Of a stretch of DNA of 64,000 nt, positions 25,252 through 33,131 are shown one piece after another. Positions within the stretch are counted from its first letter, which is position 1, and each line of letters opens with the position of its first letter. A program made the position numbers and the translations under genes. A model generated the notes under the pieces. The model searched no databases and was not told the origin of the DNA. It was given only the letters and a program-made list of their open reading frames with translations. Source of the DNA: Lacrimispora defluvii (GTDB lineage: Bacteria > Bacillota > Clostridia > Lachnospirales > Lachnospiraceae); assembly GCA_013036995.1 (NCBI GenBank), contig JAAOXG010000008.1, positions 124,001-188,000 on the forward strand. Reading direction: 5' to 3'.

Positions 25252-25983
25252 ATGAAAACAAAGGTTTGGGCTCACAGGGGAGCTTCCGCTTATGCGCCGG
25301 AGAATACACTGGAAGCATTTGAACTGGCAGTCAGGCAGCAGGCAGACGGAGTGGAGCTGGACGTACAGCTTACCAAAGACGGGAAACTGGCAGTAATCCA
25401 TGATGAAACAATTGACCGGACCTGCAATGGTTTGGGCAATGTAAAAGATTACACCATGGCTGAACTAAAACAATTTTCCTGTAATAAAACACACCCGGAA
25501 TACACCGCTGCAGTCATACCAGAGTTAAAAGAAGTTCTTAAGCTGTTAAAGCCAACGGATTTAAATGTTAATATCGAACTGAAAACTGGTGTATACCGTT
25601 ACAAGGGAATTGAGGAAAAAGTATTAAAGCTGGTTAAAAAAATGGAGATGGAAGAGAGGGTAATCTATTCCTCCTTCCATCATCCCAGCATTATAAAAAT
25701 TAAAAAGCTGGATCCGGAAGCAAAAACCGGTGTTTTATATTCGGATGGCTGGATTCATGTGGTCGCTTATGCAAAGCTGATGGGAGCAGACGCCCTTCAC
25801 CCGTCTGTTAATAACCTGCGGTCAGAAAAGCTGATCAAAGAATCGAAAAAGAAGAAGATTCCTCTTCATGTATGGACTGTCAACGAGGAAGCGTTAATGG
25901 ATTATCTGGCGGAGCAGGGGATTGGAGCAATTATAACCAATTATCCTGACATCGCAAGAAGAATAGTGGATCAGAAAGGATAA
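25252..25983 (+). CDS. ugpQ: Cytoplasmic glycerophosphodiester phosphodiesterase (UgpQ type)
   Basis: This enzyme hydrolyses glycerophosphodiesters to glycerol-3-phosphate and an alcohol. The 243-residue product has the GDPD signatures HRGASAYAPENTLEAF, GVELDVQLTKDGKLAVIHDETIDRT and NIELKTGVY, and a C-terminal HVWTVNE plus ITNYPD. It has no signal peptide, so it acts on imported substrate. It lies 21 bp after the binding protein gene, which supports a ugp assignment for the whole cluster. Confidence 0.92.
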   Translation: MKTKVWAHRGASAYAPENTLEAFELAVRQQADGVELDVQLTKDGKLAVIHDETIDRTCNGLGNVKDYTMAELKQFSCNKTHPEYTAAVIPELKEVLKLLKPTDLNVNIELKTGVYRYKGIEEKVLKLVKKMEMEERVIYSSFHHPSIIKIKKLDPEAKTGVLYSDGWIHVVAYAKLMGADALHPSVNNLRSEKLIKESKKKKIPLHVWTVNEEALMDYLAEQGIGAIITNYPDIARRIVDQKG

Positions 25984-25990
25984 AAATTAT

Positions 25991-26851
25991 ATGATACGAT
26001 TAGTAGCCTCCGATATGGATGGAACATTGTTAAACCGTTATGGTAAAATTTCTTTAAAAAACCAGGCTGCTGTTCATGCATTGAAAAGAAGAAATATTGG
26101 TTTTGTTGTATGCACAGGGCGAAATTATGCAGATGCTTATGCGCCTTTAGAGGAAGCAGGAATATCCTGTGACATTATTTGCATGAATGGCGCTGCTGTT
26201 TATAACAGCATGGGGGAACAAATCCGCAAGCAGACCTTATTAAAAAATCAGGTTAGCCGTATTCTTACCATATGCCGGCCATATTCTGTGCTTTACGATT
26301 TCATGACGGATGAGGGCAGTTATACCACCTCAAGTCTGGAGGAATTTAAGGAAAGCTTTGAAAACAAAATTTTTCTTTCCATGGTTTCCGATGAACATAC
26401 CTTCGAAACTATTGTGAAACGTTTTCAATTTGTTTCGGAAGAGGCTCTGATTCAATCTGATACTGATATTTATAAAATGTCGATTGTACATGAGGATCCT
26501 AAAGTTCTTTCTTATATCCGTTCCTGTCTGGAGAAGGAAGAAGGAATATCCATTGCATCCTCAGCCTCTACCAATCTTGAGATAACACATTTCTATGCTC
26601 AAAAAGGAAATGCCCTGCTAGAATACGCCATTAATAAAAAAATTCATCCCAGAGAGATTCTTGCCATGGGAGATAGTGAAAATGATTTATCCATGCTCAT
26701 CCTTCCGCTGGGTTACACCGTCGCCATGGAAAATGGATCTGAAAAAATCAGGAAACGTGCACGGCTGGTTACCAGATCCAATGAAGAAGATGGAGTAGCA
26801 GCAGCAATCGAAGCACTGGTTTTGTCGGATGCAGCTTTAGCAACCGGTTAA
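25991..26851 (+). CDS. HAD-superfamily hydrolase, Cof-type
   Basis: This cytoplasmic phosphatase is of the Cof/YidA class (HAD subfamily IIB). The 286-residue product has motif I (ASDMDGTLLNR), motif II (VVCTGRNYADA), the large C2 cap (about residues 85-200) and motif IV (MGDSENDLSML). It begins 7 bp after ugpQ, so it probably belongs to the same transcript and might dephosphorylate a phospho-sugar or glycerol phosphate. Cof-type enzymes are promiscuous, so no substrate is assigned. Confidence 0.88.
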   Translation: MIRLVASDMDGTLLNRYGKISLKNQAAVHALKRRNIGFVVCTGRNYADAYAPLEEAGISCDIICMNGAAVYNSMGEQIRKQTLLKNQVSRILTICRPYSVLYDFMTDEGSYTTSSLEEFKESFENKIFLSMVSDEHTFETIVKRFQFVSEEALIQSDTDIYKMSIVHEDPKVLSYIRSCLEKEEGISIASSASTNLEITHFYAQKGNALLEYAINKKIHPREILAMGDSENDLSMLILPLGYTVAMENGSEKIRKRARLVTRSNEEDGVAAAIEALVLSDAALATG

Positions 26852-27035
26852 TTATCTGATATCATATCTGAATCCTCATCTTTTCCCTTTTATTCTACCG
26901 TTCAGACTCATTTCTGAAGATTCAATTTCTACTTCACCCCGGTTTTATCCGGTTCTTTTGAAAGATTATTGATTGACCGATAAAATTAAGAGAAAAGCAA
27001 GAAATAAGAGTTGAATTTCTGTTAGAATATGTGGG

Positions 27036-27050
27036 GTTGTCTAAGACAAC
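27036..27050. promoter_or_regulatory. 15-bp palindrome near the LCP gene start
   Basis: GTTGTCT-A-AGACAAC is a perfect hyphenated palindrome. It lies 8 bp after a TAGAAT (27023-27028) that could be a -10 box, so it would cover the transcription start; no matching -35 is clear. Confidence 0.45.
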
Positions 27051-27075
27051 ATGGGAAAGGATTGAGGACAGAGTC

Positions 27076-28590
27076 ATGGATCATGAGGATGAATTAGATC
27101 GTATGAGGGCCCGGAAGAAAAGAAGCGATAACGGCAGAATGCGTGAGAAGCCTATACAACATACACCGGAACGAAAAAGTCAGGCACAGGAGCCAATTCA
27201 GGCTTCCCATGGTGACAGAACTTATTACAGTACTGGTGATGGCAGGAATCCACGGGCCAGATACAGTGGTCAGCAGACCAGTGCAAACCACAAAAAGAAA
27301 AAAAGGCAACATAAGAAGCACAAAATTGTAGTTAAATTAGTTATCATTGCAGCATTGCTGATTGCAGGAATGTTTCTTTTTAAACAGAGAACCCATCAGA
27401 AGGGTTATTGGACAATTGCCGTTTTCGGCGTGGACTCCAGAGATGGAAACTTAGACAAAGGTGCTTTGTCGGATGTGGAGATGCTTTGCAATATTAATAA
27501 GGAAACTGGTGAAATCAAGCTGTTGTCGGTTTACCGTGATACCTATTTAAAGATCAGCAGCAAGGGCACTTATCATAAAATCAATGAAGCATATTTTAAG
27601 GGCGGGCACAAACAAGCCATAGAAGCCCTTAACGAGAATCTGGATTTAAATATTGACGATTATGCAACCTTTAACTGGAAGTCTGTAGCAGATGCCATTA
27701 ATATCCTTGGAGGAATTGATCTGGAAATCACAGACTCAGAATTTGCATACATAAACGGTTTTATCACAGAAACAGTAAACTCCACGGGAGTTGGTTCCCA
27801 CCAGCTGAAACATGCCGGAATGAATCATTTAGATGGTGTACAAGCAGTTGCTTACGCAAGACTGCGTCTGATGGATACTGACTTTAACCGAACCGAGCGT
27901 CAGAGAAAAGTCGTAAATCTGGCTATGGAAAAAGCAAAAAATGCAGATTTTGCCACCAGAAAAACGCTGGTAGCAGCAGTTTTCCCCCAGATCTCCACCA
28001 GTGTGGGCATGAATGATATTCTGGCGATTGCAAAGGGCATCAGCAAATATCACATTGGCGAAACTGCCGGCTTCCCATTCTCACGTACAACCAAGAAAGT
28101 TGGGAAAATGGACTGTGTAATACCAACCACCCTGGAGAGCAACGTGGTGCAGCTGCATCAGTTCCTCTATGGTCAGGAAAACTATACTCCGTCTTCCAGC
28201 GTAAAGAAAATCAGTGCTTCGATTTCAAAAGAAACCGGACTCACAGAACCTGGTAAAAATACACCGACAGGAGGCAGCTCCAGCGGCAAAAAAGGTAAGA
28301 AACAAACGGAGGCTGCTGTAGAGACAGCTCCGGCGCAGACAGAGGCTGTTGTTGAAACTACGGAGGAAACCAAAGAAACAGTAAAGGAAACAACGGTACC
28401 AGAGACGAAAGAGCAGGAGAGCGGGAAAGCACCAACCAATGAAGACGGTAGTCTGATCGGGCCCGGAGCAAAAGTTCCTGTTACAAAAGAAGACATAACG
28501 GATGAAACGAAGAAACCCGTCAGCTCTGAAAAACCTTCAAATGAAGACGCTTCCACCGAACCAGAAACAAAAGCAGGTCCAGGTGAATAA
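27076..28590 (+). CDS. LytR-CpsA-Psr (LCP) family glycopolymer ligase
   Basis: LCP enzymes transfer teichoic acid-like or capsular polymers from a lipid carrier to peptidoglycan. The roughly 504-residue product has a basic cytoplasmic N terminus, one membrane helix (VVKLVIIAALLIAGMFLF) and the LCP domain: AVFGVDSRDG, SDVEMLCNIN, LLSVYRDTYLKI, INEAYFKGG, VQAVAYARLR and DFNRTERQRKV. A Thr/Glu/Lys-rich low-complexity tail of about 110 residues follows. GTG 27031 is also in frame, but it has no ribosome site and may precede the transcription start, so ATG 27076 is preferred with moderate certainty. Confidence 0.88.
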   Translation: MDHEDELDRMRARKKRSDNGRMREKPIQHTPERKSQAQEPIQASHGDRTYYSTGDGRNPRARYSGQQTSANHKKKKRQHKKHKIVVKLVIIAALLIAGMFLFKQRTHQKGYWTIAVFGVDSRDGNLDKGALSDVEMLCNINKETGEIKLLSVYRDTYLKISSKGTYHKINEAYFKGGHKQAIEALNENLDLNIDDYATFNWKSVADAINILGGIDLEITDSEFAYINGFITETVNSTGVGSHQLKHAGMNHLDGVQAVAYARLRLMDTDFNRTERQRKVVNLAMEKAKNADFATRKTLVAAVFPQISTSVGMNDILAIAKGISKYHIGETAGFPFSRTTKKVGKMDCVIPTTLESNVVQLHQFLYGQENYTPSSSVKKISASISKETGLTEPGKNTPTGGSSSGKKGKKQTEAAVETAPAQTEAVVETTEETKETVKETTVPETKEQESGKAPTNEDGSLIGPGAKVPVTKEDITDETKKPVSSEKPSNEDASTEPETKAGPGE

Positions 28591-28608
28591 ATTTAATTAA
28601 TTTCCAAC

Positions 28609-28638
28609 GGGGTTGTTGTAAACAACCCCTATTTTTTT
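28609..28638 (+). terminator. Terminator of the LCP gene
   Basis: GGGGTTGTT (28609-28617) pairs with AACAACCCC (28621-28629) across GTA, followed by TATTTTTTTT. This marks the left edge of the A+T-rich island. Confidence 0.9.
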
Positions 28639-28803
28639 TGTATGTAAATAGAAAATTCCGGCTATATAAATGAATATGCGATGCTAAGAATACTTTAGAA
28701 AACCATATAGTGGAAATGTTATATTTATTGAAATTTATAATATAATAAAAGGGGTGCTACCAATGATTTTTATAATTTTATTTATGAATTGAAAGGAGAT
28801 AAC

Positions 28804-29841
28804 ATGGGAAGTTTTAATAATTTTTATCTGCGCCCTAATCTGTCTAGTACAGGTATGATTCCAGCTGCTGGTCCCACATATTTATCGCCAGATATCTGCA
28901 TTGCTGGAACAAGACCTATAGCTGATTATCAAAAAGAGCTGAAATCACCAGATAGTTATGCATCATATGTGGACTATGGAATTTCACCCAAAATGGAAAA
29001 TTATATATATTTAAGAACCACAAACAATACAGAAAATACGTCATCTACTGATGCATTCTTGTATTTTTCTGAGGCTTCTTGTATTCAATGGCCATCTAAA
29101 TGGAAAGATAATAAAATCCCAATTGATTTAAGTCAAGCCCAATTCTGTAATACAATTGTAAATGTCCCATCAAAAGATATAGGTGTTGTAGAACATCCTT
29201 TTATATGGAGAGCTCCAGCCTATCCCCCAACAAATGATCATTATTGCTTAATTGCGAGATTAACATCTGATGTTGATCCAAATCCTCTTCCCAGCTTAAA
29301 CCGTTCTATAGATATGGCTGATCTGATACGAAATAACTTACGTTGGACTCAACGGAATGTTACTATGCTAAAAAGAGATCTTCCCGTTGCCAGCTTTGAA
29401 TATGTCCTGGATATACCTGAAAATGTAGAGGATGAAAATGATTATTATCAGACTTGTGCCATACCTTTTAAATTAAAAGGCTGTGAGATTGAATTGACCT
29501 GTAGCGTGGCAGATTCTGATGGAAATCCAATTTCAATACCCCGGACGGAAATAAAAAAAGATGATGAACTTGGATTCTTTAGTAAGAATCGATTAAAACC
29601 TGGTTTTCGTGGACTTGTAGTTGTGTATATATATAATCCAAATTCAATTTCAATTCCTGTTGGCAGCGGTGTTGACATCGACCTTCAGTATATTTTAGGT
29701 AAATCGGAAATTGGTTTAGCTGAGAATAAAGGGCTTTTAGATTCGGAATATGAAAAACAAATGGATAAACTGGGATTACATCAATCTGGTATTACAAGGC
29801 TTTTAAAAATTGGTGGATATTCTGGAGTTATGACAATATAA
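28804..29841 (+). CDS. Unknown protein, 345 residues
   Basis: I do not recognise this protein. It has no signal peptide or membrane helix and is rich in Asn, Tyr, Pro and Ser. A mid-protein segment (VVEHPFIWRAPAYPPTNDHYCLIARLT, about residues 125-152, split here only for description) has a W-x-x-P ... HYCL pattern seen in immunoglobulin-like beta domains. A second beta-type segment near residues 265-300 (GFRGLVVVYIYNPNSI) also looks like a surface or binding domain. AAAGGAGATAAC precedes ATG 28804; TTG 28789 is in frame but overlaps that site. The gene is A+T-rich compared with its neighbours and begins an island also holding the next unknown gene. Confidence 0.7.
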   Translation: MGSFNNFYLRPNLSSTGMIPAAGPTYLSPDICIAGTRPIADYQKELKSPDSYASYVDYGISPKMENYIYLRTTNNTENTSSTDAFLYFSEASCIQWPSKWKDNKIPIDLSQAQFCNTIVNVPSKDIGVVEHPFIWRAPAYPPTNDHYCLIARLTSDVDPNPLPSLNRSIDMADLIRNNLRWTQRNVTMLKRDLPVASFEYVLDIPENVEDENDYYQTCAIPFKLKGCEIELTCSVADSDGNPISIPRTEIKKDDELGFFSKNRLKPGFRGLVVVYIYNPNSISIPVGSGVDIDLQYILGKSEIGLAENKGLLDSEYEKQMDKLGLHQSGITRLLKIGGYSGVMTI

Positions 29842-29886
29842 ACATTATTATAGCAAGTTCATATTGATTGAGAGGCATGAAGGTAA

Positions 29887-31359
29887 ATGAATAATCTTGT
29901 TATCAAAACAAATACCAAGTTTATGGAAGAATTTCAGATTTCATCTTTTTGTCAAAGTTCTGGTAAATTGACATCTTTTTCGCCGGAATCTGATAACGAA
30001 ATTACCTATTTCAGCAACGGTTACGAAAATTTCACTGAAATTACAACGGATCAAAATTCAGATACTGGATTCACAAAACGCATTCTTCCCTATCACGGAA
30101 GCAACCTTTGCGTTGGAAAAGCAGGAGATGGGCGTTTAATTCTTTTATATACCAGATCTGAGGAACTGTTTTGCGTTCAGGAAGAAACGGTTGGCAGTAG
30201 AAAATTTTCAGGGGAAATCCCGATCTCCATGCCTCTCCCTTCAGATACAGATAAAATTTATTCAATTCTGATCCAACCTCTTGAGCAGGGGTTTGCTGTT
30301 GGTATCATAGCACATTGCGGATCAAATAATTTATATTATTTGATTTATGGGCTGTGGCAAGAAAAAGTACCTGTCTTTCAGCAGCTGCCCAATGGATTTG
30401 TTAATCCGTGTGGTGTTTTTCAGGGAAATACACAAGAAACATTGCGTTTTACAGTATGGGATAAGCATATATCAGAATTTCAATTTTCCCAGGGAAAATG
30501 GTTAAACTATAAAATATCAGAAAATATTTCTCCTTCACTAATGGCATCAGCTCAGTTTGATGAACAGCACTCATGTCTGTTCGCATGTGCGAAAACAGCA
30601 TCTGGTTATATATTTGCATATATAGAACAAAACCCGGCTACGCTAACCGCTGCAGTGAATATAATTGATTATACAGATTTAATTACTGATTTACAGACAA
30701 TTGTGTATATCAATCCGTATGAGTCTTATCAACGTGAAATCCATGTATTAGCATTAAGCGATAAGAAAAATCTGATGCATTGCCGAATTCGATATAACAA
30801 GAATGACTCGATATATTATTACTCTACATTAAATGATCTTGGTTTTGAGCAGGTTGAGAGTATTTCTTTTGTAAAAAATAATCCTATAGATTTAGAGGCA
30901 TATATTTCTTTTACCGACCATAAGAAAATAACAAAAATATCTTATGGTTTCCTGACAAGTCTCTGGAATGAAGAAGAAATTACCATACCAAAAGAAACCT
31001 ACATGCAGTCACTGTCCGGCTATTCAACCGAATTTATATTTCAGGATGATCAGGGAATTCCATACCCCAACCTGTCAGTAAATTTATGGTCAAATGACAT
31101 TATCAGGGCAAAGATTAATGGTACTTTTTATCTTTTAAGTTTACAAAATAAAATACAAATTTTAACTGATAGCAATGGAAAAATAAAGGTTTATCAACCT
31201 ACTCTGGAATTGGCTTCCAGTGCATTGGTAATAAATGTTCCTTCTTTGATGCCTTTAGGCAAAACATATGTAATGAAGCAATCTGATGTTGTAAAAAAAA
31301 AATTGGAATATATTACACCGGAACAATTACTTGATGCAAAAAAAAGTGATGGAACTTAA
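29887..31359 (+). CDS. Unknown protein, 490 residues
   Basis: I do not recognise this protein. It has no signal peptide or membrane helix. Its composition is aromatic and beta-rich, with repeated short blocks of the type LILLYTRSEELFCVQE, YYLIYGLWQEKVP, LFACAKTASGYIFAYIEQ and MHCRIRYNKNDSIYYYS spaced about 60-90 residues apart. These could be blades of a beta-propeller. The last 90 residues (GIPYPNLSVNLWSN onward) may be an Ig-like fold. It lies 45 bp after the previous unknown gene and is probably cotranscribed with it. Its 3' end overlaps by 33 bp the 3' end of the converging small secreted-protein gene. Confidence 0.7.
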   Translation: MNNLVIKTNTKFMEEFQISSFCQSSGKLTSFSPESDNEITYFSNGYENFTEITTDQNSDTGFTKRILPYHGSNLCVGKAGDGRLILLYTRSEELFCVQEETVGSRKFSGEIPISMPLPSDTDKIYSILIQPLEQGFAVGIIAHCGSNNLYYLIYGLWQEKVPVFQQLPNGFVNPCGVFQGNTQETLRFTVWDKHISEFQFSQGKWLNYKISENISPSLMASAQFDEQHSCLFACAKTASGYIFAYIEQNPATLTAAVNIIDYTDLITDLQTIVYINPYESYQREIHVLALSDKKNLMHCRIRYNKNDSIYYYSTLNDLGFEQVESISFVKNNPIDLEAYISFTDHKKITKISYGFLTSLWNEEEITIPKETYMQSLSGYSTEFIFQDDQGIPYPNLSVNLWSNDIIRAKINGTFYLLSLQNKIQILTDSNGKIKVYQPTLELASSALVINVPSLMPLGKTYVMKQSDVVKKKLEYITPEQLLDAKKSDGT

Positions 31360-31608
31360 CTGCTCCCAATTCTCAGAAGTTCCCGGAGTCCAAATAAAAG
31401 CAACATATGTACTGTTAGTGGAAGCATAAACAATGGCAGTAGGCGAATAAAACAAATAGTAGGAAGAGTTATTGCTACGGTAAAACAATGCGTAATACTG
31501 GTAATATTCTGCATTCATGTTAGGTCTAGCCGGGATCTGTTTCACATCCGCATAAGACGGAAAAGTCATGGCAAGAATCATACAAAGTAAAATTAAAAAT
31601 CGTTTCAT
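31327..31608 (-). CDS. Small secreted protein, 93 residues (phage-adsorption-like motif)
   Basis: This short protein has a clear signal peptide (MKRFLILLCMILAMTFPSYA) and a Tyr/Ser-rich mature part (YYQYYALFYRSNNSSYYLFYS, then TAIVYASTNSTYVAFIWTPG). It shares its pattern of Y-rich strand, YLFYSP, hydrophobic strand and W...L with the protein encoded just upstream, so the two may be paralogues. Its ATG overlaps the previous stop (ATGA), indicating translational coupling. It is the last gene of a minus-strand cluster of four small exported or membrane proteins. Function not known. Confidence 0.65.
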   Translation of the reverse strand: MKRFLILLCMILAMTFPSYADVKQIPARPNMNAEYYQYYALFYRSNNSSYYLFYSPTAIVYASTNSTYVAFIWTPGTSENWEQLSSITFFCIK

Positions 31609-32237
31609 AGAACCCCCTTTCTGAGATAAAAGAATACAACTCTATAAATTATCTTCAAGATTATGCGGATACTGATAATAAGGACAATCACAACAATAAG
31701 AGAGATCACAACTCTATAAATAAGCTGAATCAGATCAGAAAACATAGGTTGTTGTTCAAATGTGGAAGTTACCGGAAAATAATAATAAAATACCTTAAGC
31801 TTATCCTTATAAACGATTGTTGTAGTACTCATAATAAGCTTATCCCGCTCTAAGTCATAATTATTGAGTAGACCATATTCACCGCCGAGTTTTACCCATT
31901 TTCCCAAAGAAAGAGAGTACATAAAAGCGTCATAATTCCAACCCAAATGCCCTGAAAAGTGAAGTGTATTATCTTGAAAACCATACCCACCATACATGAC
32001 TACAGGCGGAGAGAAGAACGCAAATAGAATATAATCTGCATAATCTTTATTCGTAGAATACGATACCGTATTCTTTATAATCGCATAACTTGCATAGCTG
32101 TCACTTTTCGGAAAATCCGGAATATCATAACCCTTTATTAGAGCATTGGAGGGAGAAGCCGGGAGAGCCGAAGAAGCGTAACAGGGAAAGCAGAAGATAG
32201 CGGAGATCAGGACAGCCAAAGCCAAACGAACTGACAT
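31605..32237 (-). CDS. Secreted protein with C-terminal membrane anchor, 210 residues (pIII-like layout)
   Basis: The product has an N-terminal signal peptide (VRLALAVLISAIFCFPCYA), a Tyr/Ser-rich extracytoplasmic domain (about residues 25-165, including ADYILFAFFSPPVVMYGG and KWVKLGGEYG) and a C-terminal transmembrane helix (VVISLIVVIVLIISIRIILK) with a basic tail. This layout matches filamentous-phage adsorption proteins, but I see no direct sequence identity. GGAGG lies just before ATG 32237. A longer form from ATG 32303, which overlaps the stop of the 57-residue gene (TAATG), is possible but would hide the signal peptide. Confidence 0.65.
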   Translation of the reverse strand: MSVRLALAVLISAIFCFPCYASSALPASPSNALIKGYDIPDFPKSDSYASYAIIKNTVSYSTNKDYADYILFAFFSPPVVMYGGYGFQDNTLHFSGHLGWNYDAFMYSLSLGKWVKLGGEYGLLNNYDLERDKLIMSTTTIVYKDKLKVFYYYFPVTSTFEQQPMFSDLIQLIYRVVISLIVVIVLIISIRIILKIIYRVVFFYLRKGVL

Positions 32238-32302
32238 AAACACCTCCATGCACCAATGAAGCAAAAGAGGGACTTCCGACAATCGAAAATCCCTCACAGC
32301 CA

Positions 32303-32476
32303 TTACAGAAACTTGTAAATAATACGGGGAATCAGTCCAATACCAACCATGATCCCCATGATCGTCAACCCAACAGGAATTAAAACGGTTGAATTGCTTG
32401 TAATCGAAGTTACAATTGGTGCCAACATTTCTTCTGTGATAACAAAAGCAGCACCCGTAGAAGCAGCAGCTAACAT
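32303..32476 (-). CDS. 57-residue hydrophobic protein resembling a filamentous-phage major coat protein
   Basis: This gene is easy to miss because of its length. AAAGGAGGAAAAC lies at ideal distance before the ATG. The peptide has a small-residue N terminus (MLAAASTGAAFVITEE), an amphipathic middle, a long hydrophobic helix (STVLIPVGLTIMGIMVGIGL) and a short basic end (IPRIIYKFL). That is the acidic-hydrophobic-basic plan of inovirus pVIII-type coat proteins, and also of some pilin-like or holin-like peptides. It stands between a 77-residue membrane protein and a secreted, C-terminally anchored protein, on the same strand. Confidence 0.6.
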   Translation of the reverse strand: MLAAASTGAAFVITEEMLAPIVTSITSNSTVLIPVGLTIMGIMVGIGLIPRIIYKFL

Positions 32477-32501
32477 ATAGTTTTCCTCCTTTCTAAAGCC
32501 G

Positions 32502-32735
32502 TCACCTTAAGAAGTAAAACACTGGCTTTATGATGATATATACAATAATCAGAGCAAATCCAACGGTAACAGTGAATCCAACGTATGTATTGATTTGCGT
32601 CAGGTTATTGTTAATCGAATAAAGTAATTCTTGGGAGGTCTGGTCAAAATCCTCGGAAACCTCCAAGTCCTGAAGCGATTCCCATTCCACGTCAGAGGTA
32701 TCTGCATCAGAAGCAGTAGCGATGTAGAACTGCAT
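32502..32735 (-). CDS. Small single-pass membrane protein, 77 residues
   Basis: The protein has an acidic N-terminal half (SDADTSDVEWESLQDLEVSED) with no signal peptide, then one transmembrane helix (FTVTVGFALIIVYIIIKPVF) near the C terminus. GGGAGGAAATTT precedes ATG 32735; the frame is open further upstream, but that part runs through a terminator-like hairpin. It is the first gene of the four-gene minus-strand cluster. It could be a minor coat or assembly peptide if the cluster is phage-derived; otherwise the function is unknown. Confidence 0.6.
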   Translation of the reverse strand: MQFYIATASDADTSDVEWESLQDLEVSEDFDQTSQELLYSINNNLTQINTYVGFTVTVGFALIIVYIIIKPVFYFLR

Positions 32736-32755
32736 ATAAATTTCCTCCCGAATAT

Positions 32756-32786
32756 AAAAAAACCAACAACTTGTAAAAGATGTTGG
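32756..32786 (-). terminator. Terminator-like hairpin just upstream of the 77-residue gene (possible attenuator)
   Basis: On the minus strand CCAACA (32786-32781) pairs with TGTTGG (32768-32763) across 12 nt and is followed by seven Ts (32762-32756). It lies 20 bp before the gene start, between it and any promoter further upstream. Confidence 0.6.
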
Positions 32787-33131
32787 AATTATGATATAAT
32801 TATGCGTGGCGGTTTTAAGAGTAAGTGACGGTTTCAACTATTCGCGAAAGTCTAGTTTAACGCATAGTTATATAGAAAACAATATAATTCATTCATATAT
32901 ATAATTAATACATGCTAATGTAAAGCTTCAATTCCTATATTATCTTATTTATCACATCACATCACTTCATTTACATTACTGTTGTTATACGTTTTCAACT
33001 GTAAATGCAGTCTATATGTTATAATGATTATATACAGATTTTATAGGTTTTGCTTGTTTCTACATAAACTCTGTGAAAAGAAAATTAAGTTCTTATTTAA
33101 TGAATAAGTAAATAATACAAGAGGTGATTTC
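32787..33131. other. A+T-rich intergenic stretch before the recombinase gene
   Basis: This 345-bp stretch has no convincing gene. It must hold the divergent promoters for the minus-strand small-protein cluster and the recombinase. A TATAAT at 33020-33025 and TATCAT-like boxes on the minus strand are seen, without strong -35 partners. It is unusually rich in A and T, including TCACATCACATCACTTCA-type short repeats around 32950-32970. A weak XerD-arm-like GTTTAACGCAT occurs near 32855. Confidence 0.5.

Noticed and set aside
28182-28556. 124-codon Ser/Val-rich open frame on the minus strand
   Set aside because: It is the mirror of the Thr/Glu-rich low-complexity tail of the LCP protein.
32850-32882. 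Possible dif-like site (GTTTAACGCATAG...) near the recombinase gene
   Set aside because: Only the XerD-like half resembles a dif arm and the XerC half does not match; no second copy was found on the other side of the island.
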